Assembly: GCA_038237925.1 (NCBI GenBank)
Contig: JBBRYF010000018.1
Coordinates: 1-40,757 of the forward strand
DNA length: 40,757 nt
Source of the DNA: AC-32 sp038237925
Lineage (GTDB): Bacteria > Actinomycetota > Thermoleophilia > Gaiellales > Gaiellaceae
Direction: 5' to 3'
Of the stretch, positions 31,032-38,286 are shown piece after piece (within the stretch, counting starts at the first letter, position 1; each line of letters starts with the position of its first letter). The position numbers and the translations under genes are program-made. The notes below the pieces were generated by a model. It did no database searches and was not told where the DNA came from. It saw nothing but the letters and a program-made list of their open reading frames with translations.

Positions 31032-31068
31032 AAGAAGGAGGCCGGAAGCCTGCCCCGGCCTCCTTCTT
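31032..31068. terminator. Bidirectional terminator with 14-bp perfect stem
   Basis: AAGAAGGAGGCCGG (31032-31045) pairs with CCGGCCTCCTTCTT (31055-31068) around a 9-nt loop, with T-rich sequence on both exits. It serves the convergent HtrA and oxidoreductase genes and overlaps the last stop codon base of the latter. Confidence 0.85.
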
Positions 31069-32431
31069 ATTTCTCCACTCGTTCTGCGGCGGACTTCACG
31101 CCCTCGCCGAAGGTCGGGAAGATGTGGTGCATCGAGGCGAGGTCGTCGACGGTGGCGCCGAGGCGCAGGCCGAGCGAGAGCCCCTGGACGACGTCGCCCG
31201 CGTTGCGCGAGACGACGTGGAGCCCGAGCACCTTGCGGTCGGCCCGTTCGAAGACGACCTTGAAGAGGCCGTGGTGGGCGTCGATGAACTGGAACCGCTT
31301 GACGTGGTCGTTCCGGCCGATCCCGACGTCGTGGCCCTGCTCGCGGGCCTGCTCCTCGGTCAGGCCGACGCTCCCGACCTCGGGGTCGGTGAAGATCGCG
31401 GTCGGTAGCACCGAGTAGTCCGCCGCCGCGTCCTCGCCGAACATGTCGGCGACTGCGACGCGCGCCTGGTACTGCGCGACCGGAGTGAACTGGGCGACGG
31501 CGGTCACGTCGCCCGCGGCCCAGATTCCCTCGGCCGAGGTGCGGAGCCGCTCGTCGACCGCGATTCCGGCTTTGTTCGTCTCGACGCCTGCGACCTCGAG
31601 GCTCAGGCCCTCGACGTTCGGGACGCGGCCCGAGGCAAGCAGCAGCGCATCGGCGTGCACCTCGTACGTGTCCGACTTGTCGCGGGGAGCGATCGTCGCG
31701 GCGACGCCGCCGCCCTCGCGCCGAGCGCTCTGGACGAACACGGAGGTCGTGAGCTCGACTCCCTCCTCGCGCAGCGCGGCGGCCAACGTGGCGGACGCCT
31801 CGGCATCGGCGAGCGGCGCGACCCGGTCAGCGGCGTCGACGATCGTGACCTGCGCCCCGAAGCGGCTGAAGACCTGCCCGAACTCGAGCCCGACCGCGCC
31901 CGCGCCGACGACGAGCAGCGAGGCCGGGAGCTCCGTCAGCTCGAGCGCCGAGACATGGTCGAGCCAGGGAACGTCCTCGATCCCCTCGATCGGCGGCACC
32001 GCGGTGCGCGAGCCGGTCGCGACGAGGATCCGCGCAGCCTCCAGCTCGACGTCTCCGACCCGCACGGTCTGCCCATCGACGAAGGACGCTTCGCCGTCGA
32101 ACACGGCGAATCCCTCGGCCCTCAGGTCTGCGACCCACTGCTCCTGCGGCTTCTTGATCGTCTCCTTCCAGGCCCGCACGCGGGCGAGCTCGACGTGCGC
32201 ACGCCCGGCCTCGACGCCAATCCGTGGCGCGAGCTCGTTGACGTCGTGCACGAGCTCGGCGGCGACGAGGTACGCCTTCGTCGGCGAGCAGGCGACATTC
32301 GGGCAGCTCCCACCCCAGCGCTCACGCTCGACGAGCGCGACCTTGGCGCCGTGTTCGTGCGCAGCCGTCTTCGCGGCGTCACGCGCGGCGGAGCCGCCGC
32401 CGATCACGACGAGGTCGAACCGCTCCGGCAT
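31067..32431 (-). CDS. Pyridine nucleotide-disulfide oxidoreductase (dihydrolipoyl dehydrogenase/mercuric reductase-like)
   Basis: This 454-residue class I flavoprotein disulfide reductase has FAD motif GGGSAARDAAK (11-21), redox-active C43-x4-C48 (GGSCPNVACSP), the NAD(P) motif VVGAGAVGLEFG (about 174), GIWAAGDVT (second FAD site) and a dimerisation domain ending HHIFPTFGEG, where His and Glu of the catalytic dyad can be placed. No 2-oxo acid dehydrogenase subunits are nearby, so a lipoamide role is not supported; related proteins reduce other disulfides or quinones. GACAAT lies 6 nt before its ATG. Confidence 0.88.
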   Translation of the reverse strand: MPERFDLVVIGGGSAARDAAKTAAHEHGAKVALVERERWGGSCPNVACSPTKAYLVAAELVHDVNELAPRIGVEAGRAHVELARVRAWKETIKKPQEQWVADLRAEGFAVFDGEASFVDGQTVRVGDVELEAARILVATGSRTAVPPIEGIEDVPWLDHVSALELTELPASLLVVGAGAVGLEFGQVFSRFGAQVTIVDAADRVAPLADAEASATLAAALREEGVELTTSVFVQSARREGGGVAATIAPRDKSDTYEVHADALLLASGRVPNVEGLSLEVAGVETNKAGIAVDERLRTSAEGIWAAGDVTAVAQFTPVAQYQARVAVADMFGEDAAADYSVLPTAIFTDPEVGSVGLTEEQAREQGHDVGIGRNDHVKRFQFIDAHHGLFKVVFERADRKVLGLHVVSRNAGDVVQGLSLGLRLGATVDDLASMHHIFPTFGEGVKSAAERVEK

Positions 32432-32437
32432 GGGCCC

Positions 32438-32443
32438 ATTGTC
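32438..32443 (-). promoter_or_regulatory. -10 element GACAAT of the oxidoreductase gene
   Basis: On the minus strand GACAAT ends 6 nt before ATG 32431; no SD is present. Confidence 0.45.
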
Positions 32444-32463
32444 TCTCGCCGGGACCCTTTCGT

Positions 32464-32469
32464 TACAGT
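32464..32469 (+). promoter_or_regulatory. -10 element TACAGT of the ECF sigma gene
   Basis: TACAGT ends 6 nt before GTG 32476, giving a leaderless message divergent from the oxidoreductase. Confidence 0.5.
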
Positions 32470-32475
32470 CGCCGC

Positions 32476-33096
32476 GTGTCGAGCGAGGAGCAGCTCCTCG
32501 ACGCGCTCCGCGCTGGCGACGAGGGCGCGTTCGCCGCGCTGGTGCGCGAGTACCACCCTTCGCTCGTCCGCGTCGCGCGCATCTACGTCTCGACGCAGGC
32601 GGCCGCGGAGGAGGTCGCGCAGGAGACATGGCTCGGCGTGCTCAACGGCCTCCCCCGGTTCGAGGGCCGCTCGTCACTGAAGACCTGGATCTTCCGGATC
32701 CTGAGCAACATTGCGAAGACGAGGGCGGTGCGGGACGGGCGCACGCTCCCGTTCTCGGCGCTGCAGGATCCGGGACGCGTGCCGGAGTCGGCGGTCGACG
32801 CCGACCGGTTTCTCGACCCCGAGCATCCGCGCTGGCCGGGTCATTGGGCGCTCAAGCCCGAGCCCTGGCCGGAGGATGCGCTCCTCTCCGCGGAGACCCG
32901 TGAGCGGCTCGCCGAGGCGATCGAGGCGCTGCCGGCAACGCAGCGGGCCGTGATCTCGCTACGCGACATCGAAGGCTGGTCGAGCGACGAGGTCCGTAAC
33001 GCTCTCGACCTGAGCGAGACCAATCAACGAGTCTTGTTGCATCGCGCCCGCTCGAAGGTGCGGGCGGCGCTGGAGTCGTATCTGGATCAAGCATGA
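32476..33096 (+). CDS. ECF-family RNA polymerase sigma factor
   Basis: This 206-residue sigma-70 factor has region 2 (about 15-85, including EEVAQETWLGVLNGLPRFEG and SSLKTWIFRILSNIAK) and region 4 (about 140-203, ALPATQRAVISLRDIEGWSS, then LDLSETNQRVLLHRARSKVR). The ~45-residue linker is Pro/Trp rich. It overlaps a zinc-finger anti-sigma gene by 4 bp, the usual arrangement. Target promoters are unknown. Confidence 0.93.
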   Translation: MSSEEQLLDALRAGDEGAFAALVREYHPSLVRVARIYVSTQAAAEEVAQETWLGVLNGLPRFEGRSSLKTWIFRILSNIAKTRAVRDGRTLPFSALQDPGRVPESAVDADRFLDPEHPRWPGHWALKPEPWPEDALLSAETRERLAEAIEALPATQRAVISLRDIEGWSSDEVRNALDLSETNQRVLLHRARSKVRAALESYLDQA

Positions 33097-33344
33097 ACGT
33101 CGACGTCGAACAACTGAGCTGCCAGGAGCTCGTGGAGCTCGTGACCGACTATCTTGAGGGCGCGCTTCTCGAGGCCGACCGCGCGCGCTTCGAGGCGCAT
33201 ATCGCCCGCTGTGACGCCTGCAAGATCTACCTCGCGCAGATGCGGGAGACGATCGAGCTCGTAGGCCATCTGAGCACCGATTCCGTCTCTCCCGAGGCCG
33301 AGCGAGCGCTGCTCGACGCCTTCCGCGGCTGGCTCTCGGCCTAG
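33093..33344 (+). CDS. Zinc-binding anti-sigma factor
   Basis: This 83-residue protein has the ZAS signature H36-x3-C40-x2-C43 (HIARCDAC) with C10 upstream, so it should bind zinc and hold the co-encoded ECF sigma factor. The C-terminal half has no membrane segment, so it is a soluble anti-sigma factor and may sense redox state. ATG 33093 overlaps the sigma stop (ATGA). Confidence 0.9.
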   Translation: MNVDVEQLSCQELVELVTDYLEGALLEADRARFEAHIARCDACKIYLAQMRETIELVGHLSTDSVSPEAERALLDAFRGWLSA

Positions 33345-33458
33345 CCGCGCAGCACCGGCGCCTAGGGCCTTCCTCACGAAATCGCGGCTGCCGCAGCCGC
33401 CACCACCGTCTATGTGCCGGCGAGGCGTAACCACAGAGCTCGCGTGGTCGTTGTTGCT

Positions 33459-34619
33459 ATGAACGAACACATGCGGCGATTCGTCCTCCTTCTCCTTGCC
33501 GGCTTGGCCGGCCTCGTGGCATCGGTTCTCCTCACGAACCCAGCGCAGGGGAACTTGCTGCCGACGCTGCCGACGACGGTGCCGTCTCTACCGATCACGA
33601 CGCCGCCACCTCCGCCGCTGCCGCCCCCTCCTCCGCTCCCGCCACCGCCGCCGCTGCCGCCCCCTCCTCCGCTCCCGCCACCGCCGCCGCTCCCGCCCCC
33701 TCCGCCGTTGCCGCCCCCTCCGCCGCTCCCGCCACCACCGCCGCTGCCGCCGCTCCCGCCCCCTCCGCCGTTGCCGCCCCCTCCGCCGCTCCCGCCTCCG
33801 CCGCCTTTGGCCCCGCCCCCGCCGCTGCCGCCCCCGGCGTCCGGGCTGCCGCCGCTCACGCCCCCTCCGCCTCCGTTCCTCAATGGTGGATCGGCACCGC
33901 TTGGAACGACGTTCGGGGCGGCCGGACTCCAGCAGCCATCCGTGGGTGGAACGACCGGCGCTTTTGGCTCGACGCTGCGGGCCATCTTCGCAACGGGGAG
34001 GGTGCATGCGAGCCGGCTCCGCTTCTCTACGCGCGGCCCTTCGAGTCGGCGCGGGACGACGCTCGTCTTCAAGCTACGCAAAGGAGGTGCGGCCGAGCTA
34101 GTAATCCGCGGAGGCGGCTGCGCGGTCCTCGGCCGGATACGCGTACACGTGCACCGCGGTGTGAACCGCGTGCATTTCTCCGGCCGTCTCCACGGCCGAG
34201 CGCTTCGGCCGGGCACGTACATCATCAGCGTGGTCGTGCTTCGCGACGGCAGGCGGAGGCAAGTTGGCGCTGTCTCGGTCCAGGTTGTACCGCCGGGCAA
34301 ACATCTCACGAACGGCTCGGCGCCGAGATTCCCCGATTGCGTGGCCAGCCACGCAGCGCCCTCGCCACCGGTAACGCTATTCGCGCTCGACGCACCTCTC
34401 GCGGCGAGACACGGCGCCGTGACAGGCGCGCTGGACGCGAAGCGGCGCGCGAAGACGGGCATCCTCGGCGTCGCTCTCAAGCCGCCGCGGCTCTTCGGCG
34501 GCGGCGACGCCGGTGCGGCGATGTGGCTCGGCGTGCTGCTCCTGGCGGTATCCGCCGTTGCGTGCGCGGCCGTCGCCACCTACGTGCTGCGCTTCCTTCG
34601 CGGCCCGTCGAGCTCGTAG
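33459..34619 (+). CDS. Exported proline-rich, probably wall-spanning protein
   Basis: This 386-residue protein (from ATG 33459) has a signal peptide (5-31, MRRFVLLLLAGLAGLVASVL), then about 85 residues made of PPPPPL units (roughly residues 45-130), then a strand-rich domain (about 190-290, LVFKLRKGGAAELVIRGGGC and GRALRPGTYIISVVVLRDG, FlgD-Ig-like), and a C-terminal membrane helix (about 358-382). The poly-proline stretch would form a stiff rod separating the beta domain from the membrane, and its synthesis should need EF-P. ATG 33471 is an alternative start. Confidence 0.75.
   Translation: MNEHMRRFVLLLLAGLAGLVASVLLTNPAQGNLLPTLPTTVPSLPITTPPPPPLPPPPPLPPPPPLPPPPPLPPPPPLPPPPPLPPPPPLPPPPPLPPLPPPPPLPPPPPLPPPPPLAPPPPLPPPASGLPPLTPPPPPFLNGGSAPLGTTFGAAGLQQPSVGGTTGAFGSTLRAIFATGRVHASRLRFSTRGPSSRRGTTLVFKLRKGGAAELVIRGGGCAVLGRIRVHVHRGVNRVHFSGRLHGRALRPGTYIISVVVLRDGRRRQVGAVSVQVVPPGKHLTNGSAPRFPDCVASHAAPSPPVTLFALDAPLAARHGAVTGALDAKRRAKTGILGVALKPPRLFGGGDAGAAMWLGVLLLAVSAVACAAVATYVLRFLRGPSSS
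33600..33845 (+). repeat. 18-bp/36-bp coding tandem repeat (PPPPPL units)
   Basis: About a dozen 18-bp units encode PPPPPL. Neighbouring units alternate between a CCT-rich and a CCG-rich version, giving a higher-order 36-bp repeat, with one shortened unit (PPL) near the middle. It is prone to length change and misassembly. Confidence 0.8.
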
Positions 34620-34644
34620 TAAACCCGGCTACCGTACGTCCCTC

Positions 34645-35745
34645 GTGATTGAGCAGCACTTCGGCGAAGGCGACCCCTGGTCGCTCGGCATCGAGGAGGA
34701 GGTGCTGATACTCGACGCGGAGACGTTCGCGCTCGCGCCCGGCGTGGAGGCGATCCTCGGCGTCGTCGAAGGCCAGGATCTGCCGGGTGTCCTGAAGATG
34801 GAGCTGCTTGCCTCGATGGTCGAGCTTGCGACCCGCGTCTGCGCGACGCCTCAGGAGGCGCTCTCGGCGTCGCGCGAGCTGCGCGCCGCGGCGGACGAGG
34901 CCGCCGCTGGGACCGGACTGCGCGTGGCGGCGGCCGGCACGCACCCGTTCAGCCTTCCGCAGGCGCAGGACGTCGCGCCCGACCCGCGCTACGCCGAGTT
35001 CGTGGAGTACGCGGGCATCTCCGCTCGCAGACAGGCGGTCTGCGGCCTGCATGTCCACATCTCGATGCCGAGCGCGGAGCAGTGCATGCACGCACTCGAG
35101 GGTGTGCTCCCGTGGCTGCCGCTCGTGCTCGCGCTCTCGGCGAACTCGCCCTATCTCGCGGGTGAGGAGACCGGTCTCGCGTCGGCGCGCGCAGAGGTGC
35201 TCGCGCTGCTCCCGCGTGCTTCCGCGCCTCCGGCCTTTGGCTCCTACGGCGAGTGGGAGGCGTTTGTGGAGCGGTTCGTGCGGATTGGCCTCGCCGATGG
35301 CTACACACGTTTCTGGTGGGACATCCGTCCGCACCCGCGCTTCGGGACGCTCGAGGTGCGCGCGCCCGACCAGCCGACGGCCGTGGAGCGCACGGTCGCG
35401 TTCGCGGCCCTGCTGCAGGCACTTGCGGTGACCGTGCTCGACGGTGAGCCGCCGCCGCTCACCAATCGCGGCGACTACGCGCAGAACCGCTGGGCCGCGC
35501 TGCGCTTCGGGCCCCGCGCGGAGCTGATCCACCCGGACGGAGAGCGGCTCGTTCCGGTCGCGGAGCTGGCGCAGGAGCTGCTCGAGCTCGTCGCACCCGC
35601 CGTGCGCGAGCTCGGCAGCGGCGAGCTGCTCGACGTGATCGATCCGCGGAGGTGCGAGGGTGACCGGCAGCTCGAGGTCGGCCGAGAGCGAGGGCTCGAG
35701 GCCGTCGCCGCGGACGTCGCCGAGCGGTCGGTACGATCGGCGTAA
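34645..35745 (+). CDS. ybdK: Carboxylate-amine ligase, glutamate-cysteine ligase type 2 (YbdK)
   Basis: This 366-residue ATP-dependent enzyme of the GCS2 family begins WSLGIEEEVLILD with the metal-binding acidic motif, followed by CGLHVHISMPS (about 133-143), ANSPYLAGEETGLASARAEV and RFWWDIRPHPRFGTLEVRAPDQP (about 230). YbdK-type proteins make gamma-glutamyl-cysteine weakly or act on other amines. GTG 34645 has TACCGT 9 nt upstream. Actinobacteria normally use mycothiol, and a SigR/RsrA-type pair lies nearby, so a thiol-related role is plausible but unproven. Confidence 0.87.
   Translation: MIEQHFGEGDPWSLGIEEEVLILDAETFALAPGVEAILGVVEGQDLPGVLKMELLASMVELATRVCATPQEALSASRELRAAADEAAAGTGLRVAAAGTHPFSLPQAQDVAPDPRYAEFVEYAGISARRQAVCGLHVHISMPSAEQCMHALEGVLPWLPLVLALSANSPYLAGEETGLASARAEVLALLPRASAPPAFGSYGEWEAFVERFVRIGLADGYTRFWWDIRPHPRFGTLEVRAPDQPTAVERTVAFAALLQALAVTVLDGEPPPLTNRGDYAQNRWAALRFGPRAELIHPDGERLVPVAELAQELLELVAPAVRELGSGELLDVIDPRRCEGDRQLEVGRERGLEAVAADVAERSVRSA
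35732..35737 (+). promoter_or_regulatory. -10 element TACGAT inside the ybdK end
   Basis: TACGAT ends 7 nt before ATG 35745, so the HMA protein may have its own leaderless transcript in addition to read-through. Confidence 0.4.
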
Positions 35746-35963
35746 TGGCGACTCGCTCGGACACGATCCAGGTGAGCGGGATCCGCTGCGAACGCTGCGT
35801 GGGCAGGCTCGCCGGCGCCTTGCGCGGGCACGACGGCCTCGAGTACGCGAACGCGAACCTAATGGGACAGGTGCAGCTCCAGTGGGACGACGAACGCACG
35901 GACCGCGACGCGATCCTCGCGGCTATGGCCCAAGCGGGCTTCCGGCCGCTCGGGCCCGTCTAG
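35745..35963 (+). CDS. Heavy-metal-associated (HMA) domain protein
   Basis: This 72-residue ferredoxin-like HMA domain has the metal motif GIRCERC (C15, C18) and the usual end with DAILAAMAQAGFRP. It may be a copper chaperone, though no copper ATPase is in the window. ATG 35745 overlaps the ybdK stop (TAATG), and its stop overlaps the convergent gene in CTAG. Confidence 0.85.
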   Translation: MATRSDTIQVSGIRCERCVGRLAGALRGHDGLEYANANLMGQVQLQWDDERTDRDAILAAMAQAGFRPLGPV

Positions 35964-36214
35964 CGGCCCTTCGTCTCGGGATCGTCGTGGCCCTCCGCGA
36001 CCGCCGGCGAGTCCTCGACGAGCTCCTTCGAGACCGAGAGCCTGACGACCCGTTCGCCGTCGTCGGCGTGCGGGAATGCCTTCGGGACTGCGTGCCGCGA
36101 CTTGCGCAACATTCCTCCCTCGACGACCAAGAGGTCGCCCTCCACGGCGACGACCTCGCCGAGCTTCCCGTCGTCGCTCGTGATCACCTCGTAGCCCTCC
36201 ACGAAGCCCCGCAT
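35960..36214 (-). CDS. Small PRC-barrel/DUF2171-like protein
   Basis: This 84-residue protein has the compact beta pattern of PRC-barrel-like domains: GYEVITSDDGKLGEVVAVEG, then DLLVVEGGMLRKSRHAVPKA. The C-terminal 20 residues are acidic and polar. Such domains often bind RNA, protein or electron-transfer partners. It diverges from the SigR-like operon. Confidence 0.65.
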   Translation of the reverse strand: MRGFVEGYEVITSDDGKLGEVVAVEGDLLVVEGGMLRKSRHAVPKAFPHADDGERVVRLSVSKELVEDSPAVAEGHDDPETKGR

Positions 36215-36240
36215 ACCCGTACGTGCTCGACGGAAGACCG

Positions 36241-36266
36241 GGAATGCGAAACGGTCGGCGCTCGTT
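36241..36266 (+). promoter_or_regulatory. SigR/SigH-type promoter, GGAAT-N18-GTT
   Basis: GGAAT (36241-36245) and GTT (36264-36266) are separated by exactly 18 bp, the published Streptomyces SigR consensus. It lies 38 bp before the ATG of a SigR-like gene, so the sigma factor probably drives its own operon. Confidence 0.75.
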
Positions 36267-36303
36267 CCAGGGCTAACAACGGACGATGCTAGGGTGGCCC
36301 GCG

Positions 36304-36894
36304 ATGAGCGAGACCACGCCGGAAGCGGAGCCGCGGAAGCTGGCCGAGGAGGCCCGCGACCGGGTCCACTTCGAGGAGGAAGCGCTCGAGCTGGCCGACC
36401 AGGTGTACCGAGTCGCGCGGCGGCTCGTGTCCACCCGTGAAGAGGCGGAGGACTTGATGCAAGAGACCTATGCGCGTGCGTTCCGTGCCTGGCGCTCGTT
36501 CCAGCCGGGAACGAACCTGCGTGCGTGGCTCCTGCGGATCCTCACCAACTTGAACATCGACCGCGGCCGCCGGCAGCAGCGCACGCCTGACCTGCAGCCG
36601 CTCGAGGAAGGCGACTACTACCTGTACAACAAGCTCGAGGAGGCCGGCCGCGAGCCGAACGTCGAGCAGTCGCGCGTGGACGAGCGGCTCTCGCAGGACG
36701 ACGTCGTCGCGGCCCTCACGGCCGTCCCCCACGATTTCCGCGATGTGATCGTCCTCGTCGACATCGGCGACTTCAGCTATGCGGACGCCGCGCAGATCCT
36801 CGAGATCCCGATCGGCACGGTCATGTCGCGGCTGCACCGGGGCCGGCGGATCCTGAAGCGCGAGCTCGCAGATCAGGCGGTGGGCGCGGCGTGA
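36304..36894 (+). CDS. ECF sigma factor, SigR/SigH (thiol-stress) type
   Basis: This 196-residue sigma factor has region 2 (about 25-95, EEAEDLMQETYARAFRAWRS and NLRAWLLRILTNLNIDRGRR) and region 4 (about 135-190, DFRDVIVLVDIGDFSYADAA, then IPIGTVMSRLHRGRRILKRE). The NLRAWLLRILTN and YADAAQILEIPIGTVMSRLH segments are typical of the SigR/SigH (ECF12) group. ATG 36304 follows the GGAAT-N18-GTT promoter. The anti-sigma gene overlaps by 4 bp. The system should respond to oxidised thiols. Confidence 0.92.
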   Translation: MSETTPEAEPRKLAEEARDRVHFEEEALELADQVYRVARRLVSTREEAEDLMQETYARAFRAWRSFQPGTNLRAWLLRILTNLNIDRGRRQQRTPDLQPLEEGDYYLYNKLEEAGREPNVEQSRVDERLSQDDVVAALTAVPHDFRDVIVLVDIGDFSYADAAQILEIPIGTVMSRLHRGRRILKRELADQAVGAA

Positions 36895-37142
36895 TCAGCT
36901 CGGGCGGCGCGGCAGTGGATCCCTGCGACAAGTGCGAGGAGCTACTCCAGCCGTACCTCGACCGGGAGCTCTCCGACGCCGAGCGGGCGGAGGCCGAAGG
37001 TCACCTCGAGCTCTGCGGCTACTGCCGCAAGCGCTATCGCTTCGAGGAGGCGCTGCGCCGGTTCGTGCGGCAGGCGGCGGTCGAGGAGATGCGGCCCGAC
37101 CTCAAGCAGAAGCTCGCCGAGCTGCGCACCCCGCTCTTCTGA
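36891..37142 (+). CDS. RsrA-like redox-sensing zinc anti-sigma factor
   Basis: This 83-residue protein has H38-x3-C42-x2-C45 (HLELCGYC) plus C12, each one residue after the published H37, C41, C44 and C11 of Streptomyces RsrA, where C11 and C44 form the trigger disulfide. It should release the sigma factor on thiol oxidation. An extra Cys (C15, giving CDKC) is present. GTG 36891 overlaps the sigma stop. The last 109 bp are antisense to the M23 peptidase gene. Confidence 0.9.
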   Translation: MISSGGAAVDPCDKCEELLQPYLDRELSDAERAEAEGHLELCGYCRKRYRFEEALRRFVRQAAVEEMRPDLKQKLAELRTPLF

Positions 37143-37576
37143 GCGCGATACCGAAGCGGGTTCACCGGTCGCCCGCGGTGCCGTAGCTCGAAGTGCAGGT
37201 GGGTGCCGGTGCACCAGCCCGTGCAGCCGGCGGTCCCGATCCGCTGTCCGGGGACGACCTCGTCGTCGACCTTGACGCGCCAGCCCGCGAGGTGTGCGTA
37301 GAGAGCGACGTACCCCTGGCCGAGTGCGACCTCGACGACGTTCCCGTAGCCCTCGAAGCCGCGTCTGGCTCCCACCGCGATCACGCGGCCCGATTGTGCC
37401 GCGCGAACGACGGGCGAGCGCAGGATCCCGACGTCGATCCCCGGATGCCACCGGCCGGCGTCGTTGCCGAACGGTGAGGTCACGGTTCCGCTCGCCGGCC
37501 AGGCCGACCAGGTCGGGCCGGGCGGGGCGGGAAGCGGGGCGCGCGCGAGCGCGAAGGCGACAAGGAGAGAGAGCAA
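37034..37576 (-). CDS. M23 family zinc metallopeptidase
   Basis: This 180-residue peptidase has the zinc ligands H44 and D48 (HPGIDVG) and HLHFE (about 125-129), with the core beta sheet RVIAVGARRGFEGYGNVVEV between. It would cut peptidoglycan cross-bridges or stems after export by the short N-terminal signal (1-12). The start is a TTG at 37576 with TAGCCT 9 nt upstream. The domain ends near residue 145; the last ~36 residues are encoded opposite the anti-sigma gene and look non-functional. Confidence 0.82.
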   Translation of the reverse strand: MLSLLVAFALARAPLPAPPGPTWSAWPASGTVTSPFGNDAGRWHPGIDVGILRSPVVRAAQSGRVIAVGARRGFEGYGNVVEVALGQGYVALYAHLAGWRVKVDDEVVPGQRIGTAGCTGWCTGTHLHFELRHRGRPVNPLRYRAQKSGVRSSASFCLRSGRISSTAACRTNRRSASSKR

Positions 37577-37602
37577 GACCGCAGGAGGCTAGCTTGGATC
37601 GG

Positions 37603-38286
37603 TCAGCAGGTCGCGTGCGCGGGGCCGACGATCACCACGAGCCGCCGCGTGTTCGAGCCGCCCGGCAGGGGTCGCGTGGTGCCGCACCCGATCTGGCTCG
37701 CGAGGCGCGTGGCCAGCGCCGCGCCGCCCGGCTCGTAGTACACGGCGGTGTCGCGGTAGTCGAATCGGCTCGCCTTCGTCACGTGCTGGATCCGGTAGCC
37801 GAACGAGCCGATGCGGCTCGCCACGCTCCGCGTGTAGTTGATGTCGCCGCTGCCGTTGAGAACGTCGACCGAGACCTTCCACGACGGTGGCAGCGTCGCA
37901 GCGGCGCTCTGCCCGGAGGAGGCCTTGCCGCCGACTCCGACGAGGAAGGCGAGCGCGACCGTCAGAACGACTGAGGCGACCGCGGCGGCGGCGATCCAGC
38001 GCGCGAACGGCCGGCGCGCCGGCGGCTCGACCGGCATCCCCGAGAGCCGCCTCGCCTCGCGGTGGTCGATCCCAAGCGCGGTCGCGTAGCGGAGCATCGC
38101 GAGCACAGCGGTCTCGTAGCCGGGAAAGCGGTAGAGCCGGCCTTCCTCGAGCCACTCGACCTGCTCGGGCCATAGTGCAGCGCGCTTGGCAGCCTCCTCG
38201 ATCGTGAGCTTCCGCTGCAGGCGCAGCGTCGTCAGCGGCGAGGGCTGGGCGGCGGATTCGGCGGCTCGGGGTCTGGCGAGCTCCAC
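37603..38286 (-). CDS. RodZ-like HTH protein with membrane helix and LytR_C domain
   Basis: This 227-residue protein has a cytoplasmic HTH (about 20-75, RLQRKLTIEEAAKRAALWPE, then LEEGRLYRFPG), a membrane helix (about 96-117) and an extracytoplasmic LytR C-terminal domain (about 138-220, VDVLNGSGDINYTRSVASRI and DTAVYYEPGG). The HTH resembles RodZ, which links MreB to the wall, and LytR_C domains occur in wall proteins, so a role in cell envelope assembly is likely. The GTG at 38286 overlaps the upstream mocA-like gene by 55 bp; a later start is possible. Confidence 0.8.
   Translation of the reverse strand: MELARPRAAESAAQPSPLTTLRLQRKLTIEEAAKRAALWPEQVEWLEEGRLYRFPGYETAVLAMLRYATALGIDHREARRLSGMPVEPPARRPFARWIAAAAVASVVLTVALAFLVGVGGKASSGQSAAATLPPSWKVSVDVLNGSGDINYTRSVASRIGSFGYRIQHVTKASRFDYRDTAVYYEPGGAALATRLASQIGCGTTRPLPGGSNTRRLVVIVGPAHATC

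Noticed and set aside
31067..32431. Calling the flavoprotein a dihydrolipoamide dehydrogenase (lpd)
   Set aside because: No E1/E2 subunits or lipoate genes are near and the C-terminal dyad motif differs from HPTLSE-type Lpd, so only the broader family is given.
33600..33845. Tandem repeats resembling a CRISPR array
   Set aside because: The repeats are contiguous 18-bp coding units without unique spacers and encode PPPPPL; no cas genes are present.
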